Shown here piece after piece: positions 32,539 to 40,532 of a stretch of 64,000 nt of DNA. The stretch comes from JBCBSZ01 sp039185015 (lineage in GTDB: Bacteria > Actinomycetota > Acidimicrobiia > Acidimicrobiales > Poriferisodalaceae). The position numbers and the translations under genes are program-made. Numbering within the stretch: position 1 is the stretch's first letter; each line of letters starts with the position of its first letter. Under the pieces are notes generated by a model, which was not told the origin of the DNA, did not search any database, and worked only from the letters and a program-made list of their open reading frames with translations. The DNA lies in the NCBI GenBank assembly GCA_039185015.1, contig JBCDAU010000005.1:62001-126000 (forward strand), in the 5' to 3' direction.

Positions 32539-33768
32539 TCAGCCACCTTCGAGGAACAGTGCGTCGAGCACGGACGCCGGATCGATGGGGACGCCGTCCA
32601 CCCGCACCTCGAAGTGCAGGTGCGGACCGGTGGAGAACCCCGTGCTGCCGACGCCGCCGAGCACGTCGCCGGTGCTCACGACCGCCCCGACCTCGACGTC
32701 CGTGCGTGACAGGTGGGCGTACAACGTCGCCACCCGATCGCCATGATCGATGAGGACGATCGTTCCGTAGGCGGTGAGCCCGCTGCGCACCGCGACCACG
32801 GTTCCGCCGGCCGCTGCCCGGACCGGGGTGCCGGTCGGAGCCGCCGCATCGGCTCCTGCGTGGAGCTGACGCACGCCCCAGATCGGGTGCACTCGGCTAC
32901 CGAACGCCGACGACAGCCGGGCACCGGGCACGGGGGAGGCGAGCGAGCCGGCGGTCGGGGCGATCGGATCGCCCTGGCAGGCCTGCGCGAAGGCCAGCAG
33001 CTCGGCGACGAAGGCGCTCTCGACACCCGAGCTGGCCGCTGACGGCGTCGTGATCGTCGCCTCGATGGGGACGGTCGCCAACCACGTCCCGCCGGAGACG
33101 GGATCGAGCGCAGAGGTGATGACCCGCTCCGTCGCGCAACGGGCGCCGGTCGTGCGATCGGTCGCCGAGCCGAAGCCGACGACCTCCCCGTCGGGAGCCA
33201 CGAGCACGTACCCCTCGCCACCCGGGTCGGTCGCGAACGTGACGGCGGTCCGGTCGAGCCCGCCGGACCCCGAACCGAGGAACCCCGCGTCCCCGAACGC
33301 GAAGATGCCCCCGTCGGCCGCCGCCAACCAATAGCCCTCACCCGATGGTGTCGCCGCCATCGCCACGATCGGCTGATTCAACGACACCGCACCCATCGAA
33401 CCGAAGAACCCCGCGTCCCCGAACGCGAAGATGCCCCCGTCGGCCGCCGCCAACCAATAGCCCTCACCCGATGGTGTCGCCGCCATCGCCACGATCGGCC
33501 GATTCAACGACACCGCACCCATCGAACCGAAGAACCCCGCGTCCCCGAACGCGAAGATGCCCCCGTCGACCGCCGCCAACCAATAGCCCTCACCCGACGC
33601 CGTCCCGGCCATGCCGACGACCGGTGCCTCCAGCTCGATACCGGTGAGGTCCCCGTGGCCGGTCGCTCCGTCGATCGGGACGACGGTAGGACCCCCAGCG
33701 CCGAGGACGAGCGAGGCGGCGACGAGGGCGGCGATCACGTCGGACACTGTTCCAGGTCTCCCGGGCAT
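32539..33768 (-). CDS. Secreted M23-family peptidase with 42-residue GYWL repeats
   Basis: A 409-aa exported protein. A signal-peptide-like N-terminus (about residues 8-27) is followed by four tandem repeats of 42 residues, each with GEGYWLAAADGGIFAFGDAG; the last copy is degenerate. This repeat type is common in actinobacterial surface proteins and probably forms a beta-propeller-like or binding structure. The C-terminal M23 domain has HAGADA (Zn His and Asp), TLYAHL and GPHLHFEV, so it is likely a zinc glycyl-glycine-type endopeptidase acting on peptidoglycan. The start at 33768 gives the best signal peptide; the frame continues upstream but runs into the divergent gene. DNA repeats are nearly perfect. 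Confidence 0.85.
   Translation of the reverse strand: MPGRPGTVSDVIAALVAASLVLGAGGPTVVPIDGATGHGDLTGIELEAPVVGMAGTASGEGYWLAAVDGGIFAFGDAGFFGSMGAVSLNRPIVAMAATPSGEGYWLAAADGGIFAFGDAGFFGSMGAVSLNQPIVAMAATPSGEGYWLAAADGGIFAFGDAGFLGSGSGGLDRTAVTFATDPGGEGYVLVAPDGEVVGFGSATDRTTGARCATERVITSALDPVSGGTWLATVPIEATITTPSAASSGVESAFVAELLAFAQACQGDPIAPTAGSLASPVPGARLSSAFGSRVHPIWGVRQLHAGADAAAPTGTPVRAAAGGTVVAVRSGLTAYGTIVLIDHGDRVATLYAHLSRTDVEVGAVVSTGDVLGGVGSTGFSTGPHLHFEVRVDGVPIDPASVLDALFLEGG
33291..33597 (-). repeat. 126-bp tandem repeats inside the M23 peptidase gene
   Basis: The marker CCCCGAACGC starts at 33291, 33417 and 33543, an exact 126-bp period (42 codons). Copies one and two are almost identical in DNA, the third is partial, pointing to recent amplification or homogenisation. 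Confidence 0.9.
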
Positions 33769-33783
33769 GGCCGCGGATCGACC

Positions 33784-33789
33784 TAGCGT
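33784..33789 (+). promoter_or_regulatory. Leaderless-type -10 box TAGCGT
   Basis: TAGCGT, GGCTCG, then ATG at 33796: a 6-nt spacer, the shortest in this window, with no ribosome site. Confidence 0.6.
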
Positions 33790-33795
33790 GGCTCG

Positions 33796-34932
33796 ATGCC
33801 CCCGACGACGCTCGACGTCCTCCTCGTCGAGCCGTGGTGGGGTGGCTCCCACGGCGCTTGGGCGGAGGGGTACCGGGCGCACAGCACCCACACCGTGCGG
33901 ATCGTCGGCCATCCGCCCGGCCCGTGGCGATGGCGCGTCCAGGGCTCGGCCGTGACCCTCGCCGACGCGGTCGACGAGGCCTGCGCCGCCTCACGGCCCG
34001 ATGTGCTGCTCGTGTCCTCCATGACCGACCTCGCTCAGCTCTGCGGTCTGGCCCGTAGGTCGATCGGCTCGACGCCGGTCGTCCACTACCGCCACGAGAG
34101 CCAGCTGCTCTACCCGGAGGCGCCCGGTGCCAGGGTCCCGCGTGGCATCGAGCTCCAGGAGTGGGCGTCGCTCAACGCAGCCGATGTCGTGGTCTTCAAC
34201 TCCGAGTTCCATCGTCGAGGCCTCTTCGGTCGGCTGGAGGCCCTGCTCGCCGACGCGCCCGACGAGACCCACACGCATCGCCTGCCGGCGCTCGAAGCTC
34301 GGTCCATCGTGCTGCCGGTTGGTGTCGATCTGTCGGAGATCCGACCGGCGGCCGGTCGTCTGAACGGCCCGGTGCGGATCCTGTGGAACCACCGCTGGCA
34401 CTTCGACAAGGCGCCAGAGGTGTTCCTCGACGCCGTCGTCGAGGTCGTCGACGCCGGAGCCGACGTCGCCATCGTGATGTGCGGTGCGGACGACCTGCCC
34501 GACCACCGCCCGATCGAATCGCGTCTCCGCCGCCTCGGCGACCGAGTGGTGCACGCAGGCGAGCTCAGTCGATCTGCCTACCTCCGCGCCGTGGAGGGGG
34601 CGGACGTCGCGGTGTCGACGGCGCTCCAGGAGTGCTTCGGCGTCGCCGTCGTCGAGGCGATGGCGGCTGGGGCCGTGCCGCTGCTCCCCGACCGCCTGTC
34701 CTACCCCGACCTCGTCGGCGAGCGCTTCGGCTCCGCCGTGCTCTACGGCGATGGCGAGCTGGTCAACCGACTCCAGGCGGTCTGCGAGGACCTCCCCGCG
34801 GCGCGCCGGGCCGTGGACGGTCTCGCCGAGGAGATCCGGCGGTACGACTGGTCGGGCGTCGCCCCTCGCTATGACGAGCTGCTCCTCGAGGTCGTCGGCG
34901 GCCGGAGACGGTGGATACCGTCGGCCCTGTGA
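33796..34932 (+). CDS. tRNA-queuosine alpha-mannosyltransferase-like glycosyltransferase
   Basis: A 378-aa GT-B-type enzyme. Its N-terminus (VEPWWGGSHGAWAEGY, then HxVRI and WRWR) matches the DUF3524/QTMAN family, which adds mannose to queuosine in tRNA-Asp. The C-terminal domain has ILWNHRWHFDKAPE (donor region) near 196-209, the STALQECFG motif near 275-283 and VVEAMAAGAVPLLPD, a typical GT4 nucleotide-sugar-binding stretch. No queuosine synthesis genes are in the window. It overlaps a DUF4031 gene by GTGA. The family match is clear; the acceptor is inferred. Confidence 0.8.
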   Translation: MPPTTLDVLLVEPWWGGSHGAWAEGYRAHSTHTVRIVGHPPGPWRWRVQGSAVTLADAVDEACAASRPDVLLVSSMTDLAQLCGLARRSIGSTPVVHYRHESQLLYPEAPGARVPRGIELQEWASLNAADVVVFNSEFHRRGLFGRLEALLADAPDETHTHRLPALEARSIVLPVGVDLSEIRPAAGRLNGPVRILWNHRWHFDKAPEVFLDAVVEVVDAGADVAIVMCGADDLPDHRPIESRLRRLGDRVVHAGELSRSAYLRAVEGADVAVSTALQECFGVAVVEAMAAGAVPLLPDRLSYPDLVGERFGSAVLYGDGELVNRLQAVCEDLPAARRAVDGLAEEIRRYDWSGVAPRYDELLLEVVGGRRRWIPSAL

Positions 34933-35462
34933 CCGTGCTCGTCGACGCCGCTGTGTGGCCCTGGCGCGGCGACCGATGGGCCCATCTCGTGAGCGACGCC
35001 GACCTGGACGAGCTGCACGAGTTCGCCGAGCGCCTCGGCGTCCGTCGATTCGCGTTCCAGGGCGATCACTACGACGTGCCGACGGCCATTCGGGAGCGAG
35101 CCGTGGCGCTCGGGGCCGAACCGACGCCCAGCCGCGAGCTGGTCAAGCGGCTCAGGGCCGCCGGCCTCCGGCTGGCACCGGCTCGCCGGCCCGCCCGTTG
35201 GACGATCCTCCACGACGGCCCGGCGACCCCCGTCGGCGCACTCCTCGACCGCGACGACGGCGTCGATCGCCTCGACCGTGCCCTCGCCGGCCTGGGCGAG
35301 CCATTGGGCAGGATGATCCTCGGTCGCCGCCCCGGCACCTTGGGGGTGTTGGTCGAGACCGGCAGCCTGGTGGCCGAGCGCCCACGTTCGGTCGACGCCG
35401 TCCACCTCACCCACCCTCCGGGCGAGTCCCCCACCGTCGAGCTCTTCGTCGGTGCCGCATGA
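34929..35462 (+). CDS. DUF4031-family protein
   Basis: A 177-aa cytoplasmic protein. The N-terminal half matches DUF4031 closely: VTVLVDAAVW, RWAHLVSD, ELHEFAERLG and the conserved FQGDHYDVP segment near 47-55, whose His and Asp residues could bind metal. Family function is unknown. GTG start overlaps the glycosyltransferase stop (GTGA) and its own stop overlaps the next ATG (ATGA), so it is made as one transcript with both. Confidence 0.78.
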   Translation: MTVLVDAAVWPWRGDRWAHLVSDADLDELHEFAERLGVRRFAFQGDHYDVPTAIRERAVALGAEPTPSRELVKRLRAAGLRLAPARRPARWTILHDGPATPVGALLDRDDGVDRLDRALAGLGEPLGRMILGRRPGTLGVLVETGSLVAERPRSVDAVHLTHPPGESPTVELFVGAA

Positions 35463-36880
35463 CGGAGTACGACGCCGTCGTCGTCGGCTCCGGGCCCAAC
35501 GGCCTCACCGCCGCAGTCGAGCTGGCCGTCGCCGGCCGCTCCGTCCTCGTCGTCGAGGGATCGGACCGACTCGGCGGTGCCTGCTCGACGTCGCCCGATG
35601 TCCTGAGCGGCGCGCTGGTCGACCTCGGATCTGCCGTCCATCCCTTCGGCGCTGCCTCACCGGCCTTCCGAGACCACGACCTCGACCGCCACGGCCTCCG
35701 CTGGCTGCAACCCGACGTCCTCGTCGCCCACCCGCTGGAGAACGAGCCGGCCGGCCGGCTCCACCACGACCGCAAGCGGACGCTCGCGGCGCTGGGCGAC
35801 GATGCGGACCGGTGGTGGCGGCTGCATCGCGTCGTGACCGAGCGATGGGACGAGCTGGCCGACGTCGTGCTCGGTCCGCCCCTGCGCATCCCCTCGCATC
35901 CGATCGTCGGCGCCCGCTACGGCATCCCGGGGATCCTGCCGAGCACGATCGCAGAACGAGCCTTCCGCACCGAGCGCGCCAAGGCACTGCTCGCCGGCGC
36001 CGCTGCGCACGCTGTGCTGCCGCTGTCGCACCCGCTGACGACCGCCTTCGCCCTGCTCTTCGGCGGCCTGGCGCACGTCGGCGGATGGCCGCTCCCCCGG
36101 GGCGGTGCCCAGGCCGTGACCGATGCCCTGGCCGACCGGCTAAGCGCCCACGGTGGACGAATCGAGGCCGGACGGTGGGTCGGGCACGTCGACGAGTTGC
36201 CGTCGTCGGCAGCCGTGCTCCTCGATCTCTCGCCCTGGAACGCCGCCCGCCTGCTCGAGGGTCGGCTCCCGGACCGCTACGACCGCCGGCTCCGCACGGT
36301 CGACACGGGGCCGGCCCTCCACAAGGTCGACTGGCTGCTGGACGGACCGGTGCCGTGGCTCGACGACGCGTGCGCCGCGGCGGGCACCGTGCACCTGGGC
36401 GGCACCTCGCGGGAGGTCGCTGCTGCCGAGGCCGCCGTCGTGAAGGGTCGGATGCCAGAACGGCCCTTCGTGCTCGCCGCCCAACCATCGGTCGTCGATC
36501 CCACCCGGGCACCCGCCGGGCGCCATGTCCTCTGGGCCTACTGCCACGTCCCGGCCGGCTACGACGGTGACGCCACCGAGGCGATCGAGGCGCAGTTCGA
36601 GCGGTTCGCGCCGGGCTTCCGCGAGCGGATCATCGAACGGGTCAGCACGGACGCCGGAGCGCTCGAGGCGTGGAATCCGAACCTGCGAGCTGGCTCGCTC
36701 ACCGGCGGCACGCACTCCGGGCTCGGGCTCCTCCGACGCCCGGTCTTCGCTCGCGTGCCCTACCGGACACCGGTCGACGGGGTGTACCTCTGCTCCGCCG
36801 CGACCCCGCCCGGAGGCGGTGTGCACGGCATGTGCGGCCGCCACGCCGCCCGAGCGGTGCTCGGGCGCGAGCTGGCCTGA
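35459..36880 (+). CDS. Phytoene-dehydrogenase-like FAD oxidoreductase (second copy)
   Basis: A 473-aa flavoprotein. Dinucleotide-binding start AVVVGSGPNGLTAAVELAVAG (about 6-26), acidic strand end VVEGSD, then RLGGACST. The C-terminal FAD segment reads YLCSAATPPGGGVHGMCG. It belongs to the same superfamily as 14060 but is shorter and clearly diverged. Third gene of an operon with the QTMAN-like and DUF4031 genes (4-bp overlap). Substrate unknown. Confidence 0.85.
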   Translation: MTEYDAVVVGSGPNGLTAAVELAVAGRSVLVVEGSDRLGGACSTSPDVLSGALVDLGSAVHPFGAASPAFRDHDLDRHGLRWLQPDVLVAHPLENEPAGRLHHDRKRTLAALGDDADRWWRLHRVVTERWDELADVVLGPPLRIPSHPIVGARYGIPGILPSTIAERAFRTERAKALLAGAAAHAVLPLSHPLTTAFALLFGGLAHVGGWPLPRGGAQAVTDALADRLSAHGGRIEAGRWVGHVDELPSSAAVLLDLSPWNAARLLEGRLPDRYDRRLRTVDTGPALHKVDWLLDGPVPWLDDACAAAGTVHLGGTSREVAAAEAAVVKGRMPERPFVLAAQPSVVDPTRAPAGRHVLWAYCHVPAGYDGDATEAIEAQFERFAPGFRERIIERVSTDAGALEAWNPNLRAGSLTGGTHSGLGLLRRPVFARVPYRTPVDGVYLCSAATPPGGGVHGMCGRHAARAVLGRELA

Positions 36881-36886
36881 GGTCGG

Positions 36887-37423
36887 TCAGACGGAGCGGA
36901 TGCCGTCGATGACCAAGACGACTCCGACGATCGTGATGCCGGCCGCCGCGAGGCGCACCCAGCCGTCGCCGAGTCGCCGTCGGTCGCCGGAGAGATCGAG
37001 GCGAACCGTCAGGAGTGCGACGACCACAGCGACGGCCAGGCCGGTGAGCGCTGCGCCCAGCGCATCGACACCCCGCGACGCCGACCAGGCGATCAGCTCG
37101 GGTGTGAGCGCGACCGGGAACGCCACCGGGACGAGCCCACGAGTCGACTCGGACACCTCGTCGTAGGGGCGTCCGACGCCGATCATCAACCGCACGACAC
37201 CGACGGCCGCGACCACCAGGCCGGCACCGATGCGGAACGTCTCGGGGCTGACGTCGCCGGCATCCAGGAGCGGTTCGGCGACGAGCGCGACGACCACGGC
37301 CGCCGCCGCGACGGCCACCACGCCGACCGATCGCTGCGTCGGCGTCGCTGCAGGCGTCAGCGTCGAGATGCGCAGGCCATCGAGGGCCAGCACCATCCCC
37401 AGGATCGTCACCCACGCACTCAC
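36887..37423 (-). CDS. MarC-like integral membrane protein
   Basis: A 178-aa protein with about six hydrophobic segments. The pattern GVVRLMIGVGRP followed by VPVAFPVALTPELI resembles the two half-motifs of the MarC family, whose transport function is not settled. GTG start at 37423 overlaps the upstream gene's stop (GTGA), so it is co-translated with the six-hairpin-like protein. It converges on the oxidoreductase with a 6-bp gap. Confidence 0.65.
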   Translation of the reverse strand: MSAWVTILGMVLALDGLRISTLTPAATPTQRSVGVVAVAAAAVVVALVAEPLLDAGDVSPETFRIGAGLVVAAVGVVRLMIGVGRPYDEVSESTRGLVPVAFPVALTPELIAWSASRGVDALGAALTGLAVAVVVALLTVRLDLSGDRRRLGDGWVRLAAAGITIVGVVLVIDGIRSV

Positions 37424-38601
37424 CGAGACTCCTTCCAACGCAGCGCATCCTCAGCGAAGAGCAGGGCCGAGAGGGTGTGCTGCTGATCATCGACCTGCGT
37501 GTAGCCGCCCGAGAACCAGGCCCCCCGGGCCAGGTCGGGGATCGGCGACGTGCTCGCTTCGTCCTCGTCGATCTGCCGCTCGACGAGCAGGTCCGCCGTG
37601 CAGAGGAGACGGTCTGCCAGGCGGTCGCTGCGACCCTCCAGATCCGCCACGAGGAGGGAGGTGTTCCACAGCCCGGCGATCCCCTCGCCCATCGCACCGA
37701 CGCCCGCCCCGAGCGCGGTGTTCCCCCGCAGGAGCAGCGTCAGGCCGGTGCCGGAGCGCTGCGACTCGTACCGTGCCATCACCCCGAAGGCCCCGCTGAG
37801 CGCACGCACGTAGTCAACGTGGTGCTGCTCCAGTCCGGGCCCTCCCGGGCGCGCCATCTCGGCGAATCCGTATGCCGCCCAGTGATCGGGGTTCCGGAGG
37901 AACTCCCCCTCGGCCTCGTCGCGCTCCAGGGCGAGGTAATCGGCCGTGAGGAGGGTCGGCTCCCGGAAGCCGGCGTCGGGGAAGCGCCGGTCGAGCATGG
38001 CGAGCGCCCAGAACGCCTCGCCGGTCGCGAAACGGCCATACACGCCGGGCACCGGACCGTCGAGGTCCGGGTCCCAGCGGTTGAGGATGGCTCCGCTGGA
38101 CTCCTGCTGGGCGACGATGAACCGACCCAACGCGATCGCCTCCTCGTCGTACTGCTCATCACCCGTCAGGTCACGACGGTGGAGCAGCGCAGGGATCAAG
38201 AGCCCGACGGTGCCCAGCTTCGCGTCGCCGTTCGGCTCCTCGACCGCCACCCAGTCGTCGCGTGCGATGAGGAGGTCGAGCAACGCATCGAGGGAACGAT
38301 CGGCGGCCTCGAGAGCGTCGCTGTCGCGCCAGAGCGCATGCTGGTAGAGGGCGTTGGTCATCCCGGCGTGGCGGACGAGGTTGTAGCTCTGGTTCACGCC
38401 GCCGTCGTCGGCCCGGTACCCGTAGGTGAACCGGCCGTCGTCGCCCAGGCCACGCACGGCCCAGTCGGCGGCCTCGTCCGCGGCGAACGCGATCTCCGTC
38501 GCCGACGGGACCTCGCACAGCTCCGGTGGCGTGAGCGCGACCCGGAACCCGATCAGCCCGGCGACCCAGGCGAGGGCGGCGAGCGCGACCCGACGATGCA
38601 C
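37420..38601 (-). CDS. Membrane-anchored protein of alpha/alpha-barrel (six-hairpin-glycosidase-like) appearance
   Basis: A 393-aa protein. A single hydrophobic segment near the N-terminus (about 5-24) serves as signal peptide or anchor. The remainder has regularly spaced helices with features of alpha/alpha-barrel enzymes: GGVNQSYNLVRHAGMTNALY, PNGDAKLGTVGLLIPAL, YGRFATGEAFWALAMLD and a C-terminal SGGYTQVDDQQHTLSALL. Acidic residues in these loops could be catalytic, but I cannot assign a specific family. It starts at GTG with TAGCGT 8 nt before. Divergent from the HTTM locus. Confidence 0.65.
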   Translation of the reverse strand: MHRRVALAALAWVAGLIGFRVALTPPELCEVPSATEIAFAADEAADWAVRGLGDDGRFTYGYRADDGGVNQSYNLVRHAGMTNALYQHALWRDSDALEAADRSLDALLDLLIARDDWVAVEEPNGDAKLGTVGLLIPALLHRRDLTGDEQYDEEAIALGRFIVAQQESSGAILNRWDPDLDGPVPGVYGRFATGEAFWALAMLDRRFPDAGFREPTLLTADYLALERDEAEGEFLRNPDHWAAYGFAEMARPGGPGLEQHHVDYVRALSGAFGVMARYESQRSGTGLTLLLRGNTALGAGVGAMGEGIAGLWNTSLLVADLEGRSDRLADRLLCTADLLVERQIDEDEASTSPIPDLARGAWFSGGYTQVDDQQHTLSALLFAEDALRWKESR

Positions 38602-38609
38602 GGGCCGGA

Positions 38610-38615
38610 ACGCTA
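38610..38615 (-). promoter_or_regulatory. Leaderless-type -10 box TAGCGT (minus strand)
   Basis: TAGCGT on the minus strand, 8 nt before the GTG at 38601. Confidence 0.58.
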
Positions 38616-38655
38616 GCGCTCCGCTCGGGCGCGGCCTCGGACGGGCCCTGCCCGG

Positions 38656-38661
38656 TAGCGT
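38656..38661 (+). promoter_or_regulatory. Leaderless-type -10 box TAGCGT
   Basis: TAGCGT, 7 nt, then GTG at 38669; forms a compact divergent promoter with the box at 38610-38615. Confidence 0.58.
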
Positions 38662-38668
38662 TCCCGCC

Positions 38669-39133
38669 GTGACCGAGCCGACGAGGACCCTGCCGGCTCG
38701 ACGGCTCGACGTCCGCCTCGCGGTCGGTCTGGTCCTGGTCGCTGGTCTGCTCGTCGTCAGCCCCGTCCTGCGGCGGGCGTCCGACTCCTACCCGCTGTCG
38801 ACCTATCCGATGTTCTCGGGAGCGATCGACTCGTCGGTCGATCTGACGCTCGCGGTCGGGCTCGACGACGAGGGGCGGCGCGTCGAGCTCTCCCCGGTGC
38901 TCATCGCCGGGACCGACGAGGTCATCGTCGCCGGTGGCACGCTGCGGATCGCGGTGCGTGAGGGGCGGGCCGACGCCCAGTGCACCGAGATCGCCGCGCG
39001 CGTGCTCGAGGCGGGGCGTACCGAGATCGTGGGTGTCGCCGTTCTCACCGACGACGTCGATGCCGTCGGTTGGTACGAGGGAGACCGCTCCCGCACCACC
39101 ACCCTGCACGCGGAGTGCGACGTCGCATGGTGA
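38669..39133 (+). CDS. Small membrane-anchored protein with YPLSTYPMFS motif (HTTM partner)
   Basis: A 154-aa protein with one N-terminal transmembrane helix (about 17-33), then YPLSTYPMFSG near 41-51 and a soluble extracytoplasmic domain with a Cys near 111 and another near the C-terminus. A YPMF motif near HTTM-domain proteins suggests a partner subunit (inference from context). GTG start. It overlaps the HTTM gene by 7 bp (ATGGTGA). Confidence 0.7.
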   Translation: MTEPTRTLPARRLDVRLAVGLVLVAGLLVVSPVLRRASDSYPLSTYPMFSGAIDSSVDLTLAVGLDDEGRRVELSPVLIAGTDEVIVAGGTLRIAVREGRADAQCTEIAARVLEAGRTEIVGVAVLTDDVDAVGWYEGDRSRTTTLHAECDVAW

Positions 39134-40032
39134 CCACCACCTCGCGACCGACCCAGCGCATCGGGTTCTGGTGGAACGCCCCGCAGCGCCCGACGTTCCT
39201 GGCGGTGCAACGCATCGCCGTCGCCGCCTACGCCGTCGTGTTCCTCGGCGTGCGCTTCGGGCACATCATCCGCGTGCGCGACTTCGACGATGCTCGGTTC
39301 GATCCGGTCGGCGTGGTGGGTGCCGTCGTCGACCGTCCGGTCGCCGGCTGGCTCGTGGTGCTGGCTCCGACGGTCGCCATCGTCGCCAGCCTCGGCGTGC
39401 TCCTCGGCTGGCGCTACCGGCTGACCGCGCCGCTCGCAGCGCTCGCCGTCCTCTGGTCGCTGACCTACCTCCACTCGTGGGGAGTGGTCCTCCACACGGA
39501 CAACCTGCTCACGCTCCACCTGCTCGTCCTGGCGGTCCTGCCCGCAGCCGACGCGTTGTCGCTCGATGTGCGTCGCGAGCGAGTCCGACGGCCACCGTCG
39601 CCGGTCTACCGCTGGGGCCTCGTCGCCCTCGGCCTCGTGACGGCGCTCACCTACGTCGTCGCCGCGTGGGCCAAGATCCGCAACGGCGGTCTCGGCTGGC
39701 TCGACGGCGACGTGCTCCGCAGCCACGTCGCGTCGGACAACCTCCGCAAGGATCTCCTTGGCGACCCGACCTCGCCCATCGCGGGCACGCTCGTCGGCTG
39801 GTCCTGGCTCTGGGCGCCGATGGCCCTCGGCGCCCTCGTGCTCGAGTTGGCCGCCCCGCTCGCTGTCGTCGTCCGCCGGTTCGCGCTCCCCGTCGCCATC
39901 GCTGCGTGGACCTTCCACCTCGCGGTGCTGGGCATCATGGCGATCCTGTTCCCGTACCAGCTGCTCGGCATCGCGCTCCTCCCCTGGGTCCTCGCTGCCC
40001 GGGAGATCGAGTCGAGGCCGGAGGATCGATGA
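39127..40032 (+). CDS. HTTM-domain membrane protein (vitamin K carboxylase-like fold)
   Basis: A 301-aa polytopic protein with about seven or eight helices. The pattern around VVLHTDNLLTLHLLVLAVLP (about 119-138) and the later YVVAAWAKIRNGGLGWLDGD segment (about 176-195) match the HTTM domain, related to gamma-glutamyl carboxylase membrane regions. The catalytic Lys of the carboxylase is not identifiable. The bacterial proteins are of unknown function. Coupled to both neighbours by overlapping stops and starts. Confidence 0.8.
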   Translation: MVTTTSRPTQRIGFWWNAPQRPTFLAVQRIAVAAYAVVFLGVRFGHIIRVRDFDDARFDPVGVVGAVVDRPVAGWLVVLAPTVAIVASLGVLLGWRYRLTAPLAALAVLWSLTYLHSWGVVLHTDNLLTLHLLVLAVLPAADALSLDVRRERVRRPPSPVYRWGLVALGLVTALTYVVAAWAKIRNGGLGWLDGDVLRSHVASDNLRKDLLGDPTSPIAGTLVGWSWLWAPMALGALVLELAAPLAVVVRRFALPVAIAAWTFHLAVLGIMAILFPYQLLGIALLPWVLAAREIESRPEDR

Positions 40033-40421
40033 AGGACGACGCCCACCACGAGCACGATCGCCTCGACGAGATCTACGAGGCTGCGATCGAGGCGGAGTTC
40101 GAGACCGGCAAGCGCGAAGAGACCGTCGCCGAGGCGAAGGCCCACATCGTCATCCGCGTCGGTCGGATGACGCTCGGGTTCGCCGTGCTGCTCGCCGGCA
40201 TCGCGATGCTCGCGCTCCCCAGCCCGGGCCTGGTCACGATCGGAGCCGGTCTGTTCATCCTCGCTCGTGACGTCGCCTGGGCCGATCGCCTCCTGCAACG
40301 CGTCCGCCATCGACTCCCACAGGACGCCGATGGCTCGATCCCCCGCTCGGCCAAGGTCACCATCGCGCTCAGCGCAGCCGGCGCGGTCGTCATCTCGGCC
40401 TGGTGGTTCCTGATCCGCTAG
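40029..40421 (+). CDS. PGPGW-type small membrane protein
   Basis: A 130-aa protein: acidic, helical N-terminus of about 48 residues, then two membrane helices separated by the conserved LALPSPGLVTIGAGLFILAR segment, which is the core of the PGPGW family (PSPGL here), and a final helix at the C-terminus. The family has no established function. ATGA overlap with the HTTM gene; last gene of this operon. Confidence 0.75.
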   Translation: MKDDAHHEHDRLDEIYEAAIEAEFETGKREETVAEAKAHIVIRVGRMTLGFAVLLAGIAMLALPSPGLVTIGAGLFILARDVAWADRLLQRVRHRLPQDADGSIPRSAKVTIALSAAGAVVISAWWFLIR

Positions 40422-40528
40422 GGCCCGAGCGGCCCGGCGACCGAGCGGATGCGGAGCGCCCCGCCAGGGGCTCGCAGCATCGAGGAAGATCGCCCAGAGC
40501 GGAACAACGAGGGCCCGAGCGGCCCGCG
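40419..40528. repeat. Direct repeats AGGGCCCGAGCGGCCCG 90 bp apart
   Basis: Copies at 40420-40436 and 40510-40526 flank a 73-nt spacer; the first includes part of the PGPGW stop codon. The 14-mer GAGGGCCCGAGCGG (exact in the second copy) is the inverse of the 3 x 20-bp repeat at 25253. Both loci lie at the 3' end of a crotonase gene. Confidence 0.7.
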
Positions 40529-40532
40529 AGTT

